A stretch of DNA of 64,000 nucleotides, from NCBI GenBank assembly GCA_018398765.1, contig JAHBMJ010005289.1, forward strand, positions 1-64,000, read 5' to 3'. The DNA comes from Chromera velia. Lineage: Eukaryota; Sar; Chromeraceae. Below the pieces are notes generated by a model. The model was not told the DNA's origin and searched no databases. It worked only from the letters and a program-made list of their open reading frames with translations. The translations under genes were made by a program, and so were the position numbers. Positions 35,712-47,853 of the stretch are shown piece by piece (the stretch's first letter is position 1; each line of letters starts with the position of its first letter).

Positions 35712-38088
35712 GTCACCCACTTTTCTTCTCTCTTGTCTGGGCTGTGCGTAGATTGAGGCTTCCTTCCGGTTTCTTCTCTTCTGTCTTCAGGGTCTTGTCT
35801 GGGTTGTGCGTAGATCGAGGCTTCCTTCCGGTTTTTTCTCTTCTGTCTTCAGGAGAAAGAGAAGAGAAGGAGGAAGGAGGAGGGTTTGTCCTTTTCTTTT
35901 TCTGTCTGCAGGGAAGAGAGAAAGGCAATTAAGAGGTGTGAGAAGGAGAAGGTGCAGTCGTTCTGGATGGCCCAAGAGGGCAGACAGAGACTGAGAAGAG
36001 AAAAAGAAAGGCCAAAAAAAAAGGAAGGTGGGTGGTGCTGGGAAGAAGACGAAAGAGGGAGGGAAGCTTTGCCTCTGCATGCTTTGTTCGTGCGTGCGTC
36101 ATTTGTGTCTGCTGTCTTGTCTGGCCCTCTTCTTCCATCGTTGACTGCTTGCTTTAAGGGGGTTACGGAAGCACTGTGAAGTTCCTTCCTTCCTTCCAGA
36201 AAGAACGGATTTGCACCTCGGGATGAGTCGGAGGACGGGGGCCCACGATTTATTTGACTTGATTGAAGGTTTTGGGGATTGATAGAGAAAGGGAAACTGA
36301 AAGAAGCGAGGAACAAGGAGAGTATTTGAGGCGAGGGGGCGTGGATGCGAGATCGAGAAGATGATTGTATGCGTGCGTGCATGATGAATGTGCTGAATGT
36401 GGCATTAAAAAAGAGAGAGAAGGAGTTTGTTCGTTCCTTCGTGGGTAGCGTAGGGAACTAAGAGAGACGATCGTTGCAGGCAGGAGTGCGTCGATGATTT
36501 GGATCAACAGAAGGGCAAACGTTATCACTCGTGCTCATTTCTGACGCTTGCAAAAGGGAAGGATAGATGGAGGGAAGCATGGATCCAATGTGCGTTTGTT
36601 TCCTCCCTCCCTCCCCGTGTAGATGATGTCTGTCTTCCTGCATTGCTTGCCTACTTTCTGCTTCTGCATGTGCACTTCCGTGATGCATCTGTTTGGTTTT
36701 CACCTTAAGAAAAAAGACATCAGGAAGAACGACTTTGGATGGGGGCGTTCCGTTTGACTGGACGGACAAGGGGAATGATCAATCAAACAATCACTCAAGC
36801 CGTTTAATCGACAGGCTTCTTCATGGCCGTCTCCCTCCCTTCCAGTGTAGCTGCTGCAGGTTTTGTGGTGTTTCCCTTCTCCCTCCTCTGCCTCTTTTTC
36901 ATTCTTCATTCTCCCTCCCTCTCTCTCTCACACACAAGCCATACATACGCCCTTTGTGCCTCTGCGGCACGTCAAGCAAGGTCTGTTGGTCGGTCGTTCG
37001 GTCGGTCTTTTCGCTTCGTCACTGTCTGCCTTCCATGCTAATCTAAGAAACTCTCCATTCAATTTTTGGAGAGTCGATCCATTAAGTGTGTTTTCTCTCC
37101 TCTCTCTTTCTTTTGCCATTCTGACAGAAGACCGTCTCCCTCACTCCCGCTCGCCCTCAATTCCTGCAGACATGCAGACAGACGGATCTATTTATCTATG
37201 TGTCCTGGATCCTTGATTGAGCACTCAATTAACCCGAGCTTGTTCCATCTCTCTCTCTCTCTCTCTGGCCTTTCTCATGCACTATGTGTCGGTGTGCGGG
37301 TGTGGTTGTTCCTTCCTTCTACCCTCTGCTGCGTCCTCCCTCCAAGGGAACGAACGAGTGGTTGAGTGATGAGCGTCCTTTCCTCCCTGTCCCTTGTCCC
37401 TTGAGATTCTTTCAGCTTCGCTCAAAAGATACTGAGGGACAGAAAGAAGAAAGAAAGCGAGGGAGAGGACAGCAGTCTTCCACTTATTTGACAGACGGAG
37501 AGGGGAAGCTAGGGAGTCTCTCTTCTCTTCTGTTAATTTCTGCATTCATGTCGTCTCCTTCGAGTACTTGGCGATCGAGCTTTGGTGCTTGTATGAAAAG
37601 GAAGAAAGGAAGGAAAGGGAAAGACGCCCATCTTTTGGGTGGGAATTTTGATCAAAGACAGCAGCACAAGAGAAAAAGAAAAAGGCAGCTAACATGCAAA
37701 CAGAGGAACGAGCATTTAAAAAAAAAAAGGAAGACCCCCCAAAAACGAAAGATTCCAGAATTAAGAAACAATTAATCCTGCCTGAGGGTCTCTCTCGTCG
37801 ATCCGTCCGAGGACAAAAGAGGGAGGGAAAGAAGAGAGATGAGGAGATGTTACTTACTCATCTCATTAGTCAATCACTCACTCGCTCACGCGCGGAGGAG
37901 AAACAGAAGGGGTCTCCTGCTTCTCCTTTTCTTTTCTTTTTCGGTCGCGGTGTGCATGTCAGTCAAGTCGATTGAATTCGTCTCTTTCTTCCTTACATGC
38001 ACCTCGGTGGTCTCTCTCAGGCAGGTTGCATTGCGGGCCGTCCAGCCAGGGAAGGACATGCATGCGACCTCTTTCTCTCTCTCTCTCT

Positions 38089-38125
<37 letters not shown>

Positions 38126-39663
38126 TGCTCTTCTATTCCTCTCTATTTTCATGTTGTGCTGTGCTGATTTTTTGTCACCTCTTTCTCAATCCTTTCATCG
38201 CGTTTTCCCCTCATTCTGTTCGTTTGTTTGTTCCCTCCTTTCCTCCCGTCGTTCGTCTCTCTGAATCCGTTTTTCTCCTTATGGCACCGGCAACGAGCAT
38301 CGCAATGGAGAGCGAGCGAGATTTCACGACACAGCGAAAGGAAGAGAAAGTGGAAGGCACACATTCTACCTTCCTCTTATTCGTGTGGTTTGAGGAATCA
38401 TCCGTCCGTCCGTGCCTGTTGTTGTTTGATGAATCCTTTTGTTTGTTTCGGTTTTTCTTCTCCGTTAGTTCGTTGACGGTTGACGGCGGCGAGGGGATTT
38501 TCGTTCTCATCTGAGTTGTTCGTTTGTGTATCTTTGTACCCGTCTGCCTGTCTGGAAAGCTGAAACTGCGGACTTGTGCGCGTCGATGCGGTGAAAAAAC
38601 AGTCAGTCTCCTCCCTTCATTCCCCCTTCAGATATCTATCGACTGCCTCGAATCCACCAAACAAGCCTTCGTCATTTGTTCGTTCTTCGGAGAGATTTTT
38701 CGAATCAGAGAGAAAAGAATCGCAATTCGAGAAGAAGGCAGAAGAAAAAGAAGAAAACTTGGACGAGAAGAAAGGTGAAGACAGAAGAGAGAGAGAGGAG
38801 AGAGAGAGAGAGAGATAAGTCTCAGCTACAAGGCGGATCTCTTTCTCTCGGTCGTGCGAGTCAGCTGTTGTGCGTTCTCCATCTGTCTCCCTCTTACTGG
38901 CAGTTCAATGAAAAGGAAGGAAAAAAGGAAGAAAGAAAGAGGCATCCTTGAAAGAAGAAAAAGAAAGATACACACTGTTGTTGCTGTGTGTTTTCCGTTG
39001 AGGAGAGTAGTACAAGGAAGGATGCGATGCGTGCTTGAGACTTAATCAATCAATGTCTCTCTTCCCTTCGTACTATTATTTATCCTTCCTCCCTTTGCTC
39101 TTCCTTCGCTGATGCTATTGACCCTTTTTCATACAAACAAACAAACAGGCCTTTCTCCTTCTTTGGCGGACTTCTTTTCCTCTTCAGGTCCTTGCGTGCT
39201 CACACAGTTTTTGCTTGCTTCATTGATGGATGGATTCACGACCGACCGATGAATTTACCGACCGACCAACTAGCTTGCTGGCCCCCGCTTGCTGCATGCA
39301 TGCCAAGCTTGCCTGTCTGCTAGGTCATATCCGTCACGTTGACACCGGCATTGGCACCGTGTGTGCATGTCCTCTTCTTTTTCTCTTTCTCCTTGCCTCC
39401 CTGAGTGTGTCTCTCCCTCCTTCCACCCTTCCATCGAATGCCTTCCTGCCCTCTTTCTTTCTTTCCTTTCATGCGTCTGTCTGTCTGTGTGTCGTTGCTT
39501 CATTCAATGAATGATCACTTCCTCTTCCCTTCCCTTCTCTCTCTCCTATCTTCATGCCTGCCTGCCTGCCTGCAAGCCTGCCTGACTGGAATCCGTACGT
39601 ACAGCATTTCTTGTTCCGTGCCTGCCTTCTTTGTACCAATGTTTATGTTCGGTTGTGTGAGTG

Positions 39664-39701
<38 letters not shown>

Positions 39702-41880
39702 ACTTTTCAAGGGTGTGCCAAGATCGAGCCCCTTCAACTTTAAAAAAGGGAAAAGACAACAGAAGAAAAGACCCCAGCCAGCCAGGCCAAGGCGCCCTTG
39801 GGATTGCACGTTTGAGCGTTGAGTCGCTTGCGTGCGAAGCAAGGATTGATCGGAGTTCGACGACCAGACGGTTTATCTCTTCTGCATGTCCGTCTGTTGG
39901 TGTGTTTGTCCGATCTTTCGCGTCTTGAAAGAATTGCCTGCCTGCCTGCCTGCCTGACTGACTGCCTGACTGTTGTATTTAATCGGAAGAAGAAAAGAAA
40001 AATCGAAAGAAAGGACAAAGGGAAAGAAGAACAACCAAAGGAACGATGGGTGGACTCAATGACTCCCGAGAGAGAGAGAGAAGACGTGCTTGCAAAACTT
40101 CGGGAGCAGCTGAAAGAGGGAACCCTAGCTCGTGCCAGAAAAGAAAGAGATAGCATGGCAGATTCTGCCAAGGGGTTGGAAGGGAAACGAAACAGTTCGA
40201 CAGGCAAACAGGGAGAAAGAGAGAGAGGAGGAGGTCTTCTGTTCTCTTTTTTGTTTCTGGTTCTCGAGGAATCTGCAGATTCCCTCCATCCCGACCTGAG
40301 CATCACAAACAAACAAAGAGAGTTCCAAAGATGCAAAGGGAAGGCTGAAGACAGGAGTGGCGCATGCAGGTCATGCAGTGCGTCCCTTGCACTTGGGTCC
40401 GAGCTTCTTTCTCTTAATTTCCTTTTGATTCTCTGCTGTTCTTTTCTTTGTTTCTACACCGGCCACATGTGTGTGTCGTGTGCATGACAAATGTGAAATT
40501 GGAAACGACAGAACCACATGAATGCATGCACACACGGACTGCTGTGTCCATCGAACGGTCGGCCCGTTTCGGTCATTCACGCAGCCATGCAAGGGAAAGG
40601 CATCCATCCTGCATCCTTGTAGGAGGAAAGGAATTAGGAGGTGAAGAGGGGAAGCGCGCGCTCTCTTTGCGCCCACGAATCTGTTGACGAAGCAAGAGAA
40701 AAGAAAGGGCTGGAGCCGACAGCTTGTTTGTCTGTCTGCTGTTGGCACTGCGACCTTGCGAGGATGCAATTGAATGCTGACAGCACATTTTTCTCAACTG
40801 ACTAGCTGGCTCTACGCCATTTCCTCTCTTTGCGTTCCCCACAGAAAGAAAGAAAGAAATTCTCTGGCAGATCGATCCTCATCTCCTTCCGATCCTCCCC
40901 TCCCCATTATATCCTTCCTTCGTCTTGTAAATGCAGTGCTGCGACGAGTTGCGTTAATTGGCGTTTGTTCTGATTGAATCGGAAATCGACAGACGGGTTC
41001 AGGGGGGGGGGCTGCAAGAGGGTTCGTTCTCTTGCTTGCTTCACTCCCCCTTGAATTCTCTAATTCTGTCTCGTTGCACCAAGTGATCGCGCTCGTTCAT
41101 GCAGTTCGGTCAGGCCGCCCGTCGACTGACTGACAGATGGCGGCAACGGACTGTGAGCCAGCCCACTTGGTTGGTTGGGCACAGCAGCAAGAATGTGTGG
41201 GGGGGCAAGTGAAAAAAGAATTCAGGGAGAGAAGCAGGTTGGAACCTCGTGGAAGGCTCTTTCTTTGTGGGATGGATGGTCCATCGAAGGAAGGAAGGAA
41301 GGTTGGGTGGCAGAAGAAGGAAGGTAGGTTTCTTACTTCTTTCAATGACTGTATTCTCTCTCCTTCTCCGTCTTCCTCCCTCTCCCTATCTGACTTGGTG
41401 TCTGTTTCCAGTAAGACAAATGACTGAGATCAAAGAAGAAAGGAATGGTGAAGAGAGAGACTGTAGAGAACCTGTGTGCCCGCTGTCTGTACCGATCGAT
41501 TCTATTCATTCGCTTTGTACGCCTCCCTCATGCATCGTCTGCATGTCTGTGCATGAGATGCAAGACAAGAAGGATTCCTTCCTGGTGGATGTATCATTCG
41601 CTGGCTAGACTCTAGAAGGGATGTGTTAAGCCTGCATGGCAGGGAGCCGACTGGGAATTTAAGAAAAAATCCGTACGATCGATCGGCAGAGGGACGAAGA
41701 AATATTTGGCTTGGGAAGGACACAGAAGAAGGCTTTCTTCGCTTAACTCAAGGTGATCGAGCACTTCGTTGAGATCACTCGCTGTCAGCCAGACTGAATG
41801 ATTGTTTTTCCGCCCCACCTCCCACTGCATGTCCGTTCTGTGCCAGAGTTTTTCTGAGTGCTTCAATTGCAATGGATAAA
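35712..41880. other. Long non-coding stretch downstream of gene 4
   Basis: Six kilobases of mixed CT-rich, GA-rich and TG-rich sequence with short repeats (for example (TG)n at 38095-38122 and 39669-39700). A 58-bp duplicated phrase around GGGTTGTGCGTAGATC lies at 35740-35850. Open frames are short, of skewed composition and lack paired splice sites. A tail of gene 4 transcript or non-coding RNA is possible. Confidence 0.55.
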
Positions 41881-42604
41881 AAAAAAGAAGATAAATTATC
41901 AGAAAGGAAGCCTGTCAGATGGTCTCATTAGAATGAGGTTCAGGCAATCGGGTACAGACGGGTTCGGGCGTCAGACGTCGCCGTTACGTCGGGTCGCGTC
42001 TTGCATGCATGTATGAGGCAAGCTATAGCGCCACTCATTGCGGCGCTCAATTTATTGTTATCTCTTCGATCATTAAAAATCTAGTAAAACATATGAGCTA
42101 GAATATACGTACACGCCACGGTACAGCTTGTACAGGCCCCTCAATTTATATAATTATATTTATCATCATCATGACATCATTATCATACTACATGGTTATC
42201 ATATATGCTGCGATGATACGTAACTATAGATATACCTAGAGATATACGCTACATCACACGCAATCGTCATATCAGCCTATTTCTAGGTTTCTAGCATTTT
42301 GATTTTTGATTGATTGCATGCAGCAACGCACGAGCGTTGAGCTATAATGCACACTAGAATTAAGTTCAATTAATGCACGAGACAGTTTTTTAAAAATTTT
42401 TTCTACACTGAAACTATAGTGTGACACAATTCAAATTATGATACAATACCCTATACACTAGTACCAGTGACACAAATAATTATGTCACAATAGGTGTGAT
42501 AAAATAGTTAGAATAAGGCAAGTGTAATAAAATTGTCAGACAAAAATTGAAGTGATCCTACTAGACTTTCAAAGTGACTAGCTTGAAATCTTTAGAGTTG
42601 TTAA

Positions 42605-42830
42605 AGTTCAGACTCACCTCATTTACTCGATCACTCACCTAGTCACTCACCTCTCTCCGCCTCTCTCACTCACTCACTCACCTCCCTCAGTCAGTGTGAC
42701 ACCCCACCCACTCACAACTCACTCACTCACTTATTCACTCACTCACTCATCCCACTCACCTCACTAACCTCACTCACTTCATTCACTCACTTATTTACTC
42801 ACTCACTCACTCACTCGCTCGTATTGGAGA
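42605..42830. repeat. (ACTC)n microsatellite block
   Basis: Repeated CACT/ACTC units with interruptions in an otherwise AT-rich gene-free stretch. Confidence 0.8.
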
Positions 42831-43099
42831 AGAGTAAAGAAGGGGCACGTAGTGGTTCCTAGAGCAGTTCCGGCACAAACTGCTCAGCGGCTGCTCAGGA
42901 GTGTTACAATCCTAAGGGAGATGCTGGTAGTCTACAATGAGGCGGGAGCTAGGGCGGGAGTCGCGGAACATGACTGGACGGTTCTGGTTTGTATGGCTAA
43001 GGTTCAAACTTGGCTTAATTAGGTTGTGCTACATAGTTTGCATCAGTTTGCCTAGGAGTTTGCACACCTAGTTGCGCACCATCTATGAGTTGGCAAACT

Positions 43100-43540
43100 A
43101 TTGAAATAGTAAAAATATTTGATTATATTTTTATTATTCGCTACGCCGCATAGTAACATAGTAAAATAGCTAGTTAGTTAGAAGGCCCTAGGGCGGAACA
43201 TATCAATCAATCAATCACTATGATCAATCAATTAATAGTTAGTTAGTTAGTTAGTTAGAGGATGTCTAACCCCAGTTGGTGGGCTAGTAACTATTTACTA
43301 TTTTTTCCATAAAAAATAGTAACTAAACTATTTTTACTATTTTTAAGATGCAACCAAAAAAATATTTTTTATTCTTACTGACTTTTAAAATAGTAAAAAT
43401 AGTTACTATTTTTACTATTTTTAAAGTGCGTCCCAAAACCTTTTTGCAATGTTCTTATATTATTTGAGATTTTTTTATTTGAAAATAGCAAAAATAGCGA
43501 ACTGTTTTTACTATTTTTCTGTGTGAGACTTCATGTTCAA
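43100..43540. repeat. AT-rich palindromic repeat cluster, copy 1
   Basis: Repeated words AAATAGTAAAAATAG and CTATTTTTACTATTT. At about 43387-43422 they form a near-perfect palindrome with 18-bp arms. A related arrangement occurs at 46355-46560 in the same orientation. Confidence 0.7.
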
Positions 43541-44020
43541 GTTCACTTTCACACTGAAGTTTCAGTTGTTTTTCTCACTTCTGACTGAACCTGATTGACT
43601 TGCACTGGCAACCGAAACTTGCTGGCGGGCCGGTTTGAGCCTCGCACAGTGACGTGCAGACAGGAAGGCCGAAATTGGGGAGGCAATCAGGTAGGCAGGA
43701 AGGACGAAATTGGGAAGGCAATCAGGCTAGCAATCAGGCAGGCAGGAAGGATGAAATTGGGAACGGAATCATGCACGCCAGCTTGAGTAGACTTAGTCAT
43801 TCAGGCTGGGAGAGGCACCAAACAAAGTTGAATTCAAGGTGACTGCTTGCTTGAGTGCAGGAGAATCAACCATATGGAAGCAAGCAAGGAAGGAAGGAAG
43901 GAAGGAAGAAAGGACAGAAGTCGCAGGAAGGAAAAAAGCGAAGGACGGAGAAGAAACACGGAAGGAAGGAAGGAAGGAAGGAAGGAAGGAAGGAGGCAGG
44001 GAAAAAAAGGGGGGGGGGAA

Positions 44021-44520
44021 TGTTTGCCCCGCTGTTGTGTGGATGGGGAGAGACGAAAAGAAAGAGAGACGTCGAGTCGGGGGAGGATACACTCACTGCT
44101 CGTGCTGCGGAACTGCTGAGGAGTCTCCTTTCTGTCAGCACAAGGGTCGGTCTCGCCAAGAAAAATGTTTGCCTCGCTGTTGTGTGGATGGGGAGAGACG
44201 AAAAGAAAGAGAGACGTCGAGTCGGGGGAGGATACACTCACTGCTCGTGCTGTGGAACTGCTGAGGAGTCTCCTTTCTGTCAGCACAAGGGTCGGTCTCG
44301 CCAAGAAAAATGTTTGCCCCGCTGTTGTGTGGATGGGGAGAGACGAAAAGAAAGAGAGACGTCGAGTCGGGGGAGGATACACTCACTGCTCGTGCTGTGG
44401 AACTGCTGAGGAGTCTCCTTTCTGTCAGCAGGAGGGCCTGTCTCGCCAAGGAAAAATGTTTGCCTCGCTGTTGCGTGGATGTGGAGAGGAGAAACGAGAG
44501 AGACGGGAGCTCTACAAACA
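44021..44520. repeat. 145-bp tandem repeat, 3 full copies plus a partial fourth
   Basis: Copies begin at 44021, 44166, 44311 and 44457, each with TGTTTGCC, nearly identical. The partial fourth copy diverges after about 65 bp. The unit length is not a multiple of three, so open frames that cross copies change frame and are unlikely to be a repeat protein. A GGAA-rich stretch (43885-43995) lies just upstream. Confidence 0.9.
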
Positions 44521-44571
44521 CGACACACTGTGCAAACATGATGCACAGCATCACTGCTTCAAGCCACCTTC

Positions 44572-44964
44572 ATGGTTCCCTCAAGGGCAGGTTGGCAGAT
44601 GGACAGGAGAAGGTTGCTTCACTCTGAGAAAAGCAACAACAAGGATACACTCTCAAAAATCAATGGAGACGTTGGAGGTGAAAATCGCAGCTGCACTGAG
44701 GTCTGTGTACAGCACAGGGGACGAATATGGACGACTGTTCGTCCATACGACCGGTATGGGAAAGAGATGGAGCTCTGGAATCTGCAATGGAAACACTTCT
44801 CCAAGCAGTTCAGAGCCAGCTTCATGCATCAAATTGAATGCAGAGTCAGAACTATTCAGAACTTAATTAGGCTTTTTTGCGCGCGGGCGGCTCGGCCGGC
44901 CGGACTATGCCGGACTGCATGGGGCGGACCCATGGCGGACCCCGCGCGCGCTGCATGCATGTAA
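44572..44964 (+). CDS. Possible exon, low confidence
   Basis: An open stretch of 130 codons whose central part looks protein-like (GRIWTTVRPYDRYGKEMELW, QWKHFSKQFRASFMHQIE). The first part overlaps sequence just after the 145-bp tandem repeat, and the last 25 codons run into a very GC-rich patch. No domain is recognised and no splice signals were matched with confidence. It could be a chance open frame, or part of one gene with 45987-46280. Confidence 0.2.
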   Translation: MVPSRAGWQMDRRRLLHSEKSNNKDTLSKINGDVGGENRSCTEVCVQHRGRIWTTVRPYDRYGKEMELWNLQWKHFSKQFRASFMHQIECRVRTIQNLIRLFCARAARPAGLCRTAWGGPMADPARAACM

Positions 44965-45986
44965 GCATTCAGACTCAGTGTCTGACCTTCATTGCAAAAT
45001 GCAGGTGACCTGTTTGCTGGCTCAAACTATGGACACAGACCGCCAGAGGTTAGAAACGAAAAGCTGGCACACTTGCCAGAGACCTTGCCGGAAGCGGCCG
45101 GAAGTCCATCTTGATGTTGCAAAAGGTACAAATGGCTCCCGGTGGCTTTGAGGTTGGAAACGCCGGAAGCCGGATCAAAATGGAATTTACCTTCAGGGTT
45201 CAGATTGATACATGGCCAATCGGCATTCGAAAGGCGTCTACAAGCGGCCTTGTCTTCCACGCCGCGTTTCTGTCCGCTTCCAGAAGCTTTCTTTCGCTTT
45301 CCTTTCTGTTCGTAGAGTAAGACTCTTTTGTTGGGAAAGGGCTTCGATTGGCGTTCTCGACAGTGATCTGAGTAAGCTGCCGGCTAGTTTCTGCTCTCTC
45401 TTGTGACCTTTTCTATCTTGTGTGTTTCCTCTTGGGCTGCTTGGTTGCTTTGTCTTGCGTCAAAGCCTTGTCTTGTACGTACGGAAGTTTCGATTGGTGC
45501 AGGCATGTCTATTCACGGGGGTGGCATATATTCAGATTAATCCAGATAGGTGCTTCGTCCGCCCGCATACATGACATCCTGCTCGTTGAGTCCTAATGTT
45601 TTGTTTTCCAAACCCATGTTTGGGCATCAACACATCCGTGGTCTCAATGTTGTTCAGAGAACGTGTACGTCTGTCTATATGTGCATATGTGCCTTTCTCA
45701 CTCCGCATCGCTTCCAATTAATTGTCTTGCTCCATCCTGTCCTGTCGAAGATCCCTTCATTCATGGGGTAAGGAGGACAGTCTCTCTCTCTCTCTTTCTC
45801 TTTTTCTTTTTCTCTTTCTCTCTCTTTTTTTTTCTCCCTGTCCTAGCTCTCTCCCTCTCTTTTTCTCTCCATCTCTCTTCCTCTACCTCTCCGTCTCCCA
45901 TCATTTCCTCCCTCGCTCGTTCTCGATCGTATAGAGCAGAAGAGAAGACATTTTTTGGTGTCTTGCCTTTGCTTTTCGTATTGTAG

Positions 45987-46280
45987 CTCCGTGAGAATGC
46001 CCCCAGAGAGGTAAAAGAAAAAATTGAGCCACTCGTTGGAAAGAAGATGTGTTTGGTTGAGACACTGCGTGAACTAGACTCAGATGAATGTCCACTACGT
46101 GCAGCTCCCCTTCATGCGCGGTATGTTGAGTTAAATGGGCAGTCAGATGTGTATTTTGCAGATCATGTGGTAGACAGCGTCCTTTTAATGCCAGATTTGA
46201 TGTATAATCGAAAAAAGAAACGCGACGGAACGATTGAAGTTCGAAATGCAGTCGATTGGCGCTTTTGGATCAGCAGCTAG
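45987..46280 (+). CDS. Orphan 3' exon or short gene, unknown function
   Basis: A 97-codon open stretch from a likely acceptor (TTGTAG at 45981-45986) to a TAG stop. It has mixed, protein-like composition, unlike the surrounding simple sequence: LRENAPREVKEKIEPLVGKK, then VETLRELDSDECPL, VYFADHVVDSVLLMPDLMY and a C-terminal AVDWRFWISS. An ATG at 46047 could also start a 77-residue protein. I do not recognise the family and found no upstream exon with certainty. A weakly protein-like open stretch at 44572-44964 on the same strand is a candidate partner. AT-rich palindromic repeats begin less than 100 bp downstream. Confidence 0.4.
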   Translation, partial: LRENAPREVKEKIEPLVGKKMCLVETLRELDSDECPLRAAPLHARYVELNGQSDVYFADHVVDSVLLMPDLMYNRKKKRDGTIEVRNAVDWRFWISS

Positions 46281-46354
46281 GTACATCATGTGACAGACTG
46301 CAATGCAACTTGACTCAAACTCCAAACTTTATGTCACAAAGATTATACTAGTAT

Positions 46355-46560
46355 GTAATAGTCGAAATAGCAAAATAGTAAAACCAACTTTGAAATAGTA
46401 AAAATAGTTATTTTTTTCTCCTTTGAAATAGTAAAAATAGTTACTATTTTACTAACCCCACTCATTTTACAATTAATAAGTACTATTTTAATAGTATCCT
46501 GAAATAGTTTCTCAAATAGCAAAAATAATGAACTATTTTTACTATTTTAATAGTTTGCTG
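46355..46560. repeat. AT-rich palindromic repeat cluster, copy 2
   Basis: Same words as at 43100-43540, including AAATAGCAAAAATA followed by GAACTATTTTTACT. The two clusters bracket about 2.8 kb holding the 145-bp repeat and the orphan exon. Confidence 0.65.
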
Positions 46561-47853
46561 ACTCATGGATGTAGCAAATGCAAATAAAACTTACTATTGA
46601 AGTCAGTTGAAGATCAAATTATATTGGATTCCATCTATTTTTTGTGCGCAATCAAATATACTTTTAAACTTTAAAAAATAACATCCTTATAGATTCGAAT
46701 TTCAAGTTGAACGCGATGAACTAGGCGCCGGCTAGAGAAAAAAAAAAAAGATCCCCCAAAACTCTTTTAAAAGGTCCCTTTACTTTTTTTTTTTTTTTTT
46801 TTTCTGTATCAGTCAAACAACTGTTGTTCAAGTGTTGTACAAGTGTTGTTTGTGTGTTGCACAACTGTTGCTAGATGTTGTTCAGGGTTAAAAAGTAAAA
46901 AAAAAAAAAGGAAAAAAAAAAAATTTCCTCAAATTGCTTATTTTCTTTTTTTTTTTTTTCTCTAGCCGGCGCCTAGAAGATGAACAGTAAGTTAAATCTC
47001 TGTTAGCACTAGTGTTAGCAAAGGCTTTCAATTTAGTCTGAGGCTTTCAATTCTAGTTTTATTTTAGAAAGATCTCAATCTAAATCTTAACTTCTCAAAT
47101 ATAATCATAAGTCTAGTCATAAGTTTAATATAGCTCGGAGTGTTAGCTCCAGATTTTAAGAGAACTTAGACTTAAATAAGTATATGGAAAGCTAGCAGCT
47201 AGCTGGAAAAAGTGAACAGTCTAGTGAACAGTAAAAATAACTAGAAAAATAAGTATAAACAATGATATATGAAATCTATAGCACGAAACGAAAGGGTCAT
47301 TTACGGACGACCATGCACAGTCGAACAGTTGGCCAGTCTGCGTTTAGCACGACCTGGTCAGACCGATCCGATGACAGATCGATCGCCCATGTAACAAAAT
47401 CACACAGACGTGATTTCCATTTGCATGCATAGAGACGAATGAACGAAGCGCTTGCATGCTTGACCCTCTTCAATCAAACTTGCGATGTGGGCACCATGCA
47501 CGAAGTGGACAGGCAGGGGCAGAAATTCTCTGCCCTCACATAGTTCTTGTCCAGGTATGTACCTCAAAAGACGTGGACACAGTGGAAGAAAATCGACGAG
47601 ACGGATTGTAAACTTCTGACACTCATTTATGCACATGCATGACACAAACGAGTCCAAGAAGATGTTGACGGTGGAAAATCAAAAGACATGCCACCACACA
47701 ACTTTCTTTTCGATTCAACCCCCCCCCCCCGATCAAAGGTTGACAGAAACGTTGCTCATCTCTTACAACCCTGTCGAGACAGAGTGATGCTTTCATGAGT
47801 CTTGGTCGTCTAAGGCTAAGGGAGTCGAGGAGGTGCGAGGCCTTCCCATCTGC
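46561..47853. other. AT-rich block upstream of the alveolin 3' end
   Basis: Contains the 256-bp inverted-repeat element and poly(A)/poly(T) tracts to about 47280. The final 450 bp before the alveolin stop have genic composition and probably include its 3' untranslated region. Confidence 0.65.
46721..46976. mobile_element. Short inverted-repeat element with CTAGGCGCCGG ends, 256 bp
   Basis: The left end (46721-46749) reads CTAGGCGCCGGCTAGAG followed by an A run; the right end (about 46948-46976) is its exact reverse complement, giving about 28 bp of perfect terminal inverted repeat. The interior holds further poly(A)/poly(T) tracts and repeated CAACTGTTG-like words, and no coding capacity. 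GATGAA occurs immediately left of the element and two bases right of it, a possible imperfect target duplication. It is either a MITE or a hairpin-forming element of another type. Confidence 0.55.

Larger units (their letters stand above)
41881..43594. other. AT-rich gene-free block
   Basis: Abrupt AT-rich composition from 41880, with (ACTC)n at 42605-42830 and the palindromic repeats at 43100-43540. No coding signal. Confidence 0.75.

Noticed and set aside
39819-40487. 222-codon plus-strand frame with a charged helix-like part (EDVLAKLREQLKEGTL)
   Set aside because: Composition changes sharply along the frame, it sits in purine-rich simple sequence and has no supported start or splice sites.
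36200-41100. Search for rRNA, tRNA or spliced-leader genes in the long non-coding stretch
   Set aside because: No cloverleaf-compatible or rRNA-like segment was recognised by eye. A covariance-model scan would be needed to exclude them.
41612-41872. Minus-strand 86-codon frame with VWLTASDLNEVLDHLELSEE
   Set aside because: The middle looks protein-like, but no flanking exon or signal supports it and it abuts an AT-rich block.
44021-44520. 145-bp repeat as a CRISPR array or as a cysteine-rich repeat protein
   Set aside because: There are no spacers, since copies abut, and the unit length is not a multiple of three.
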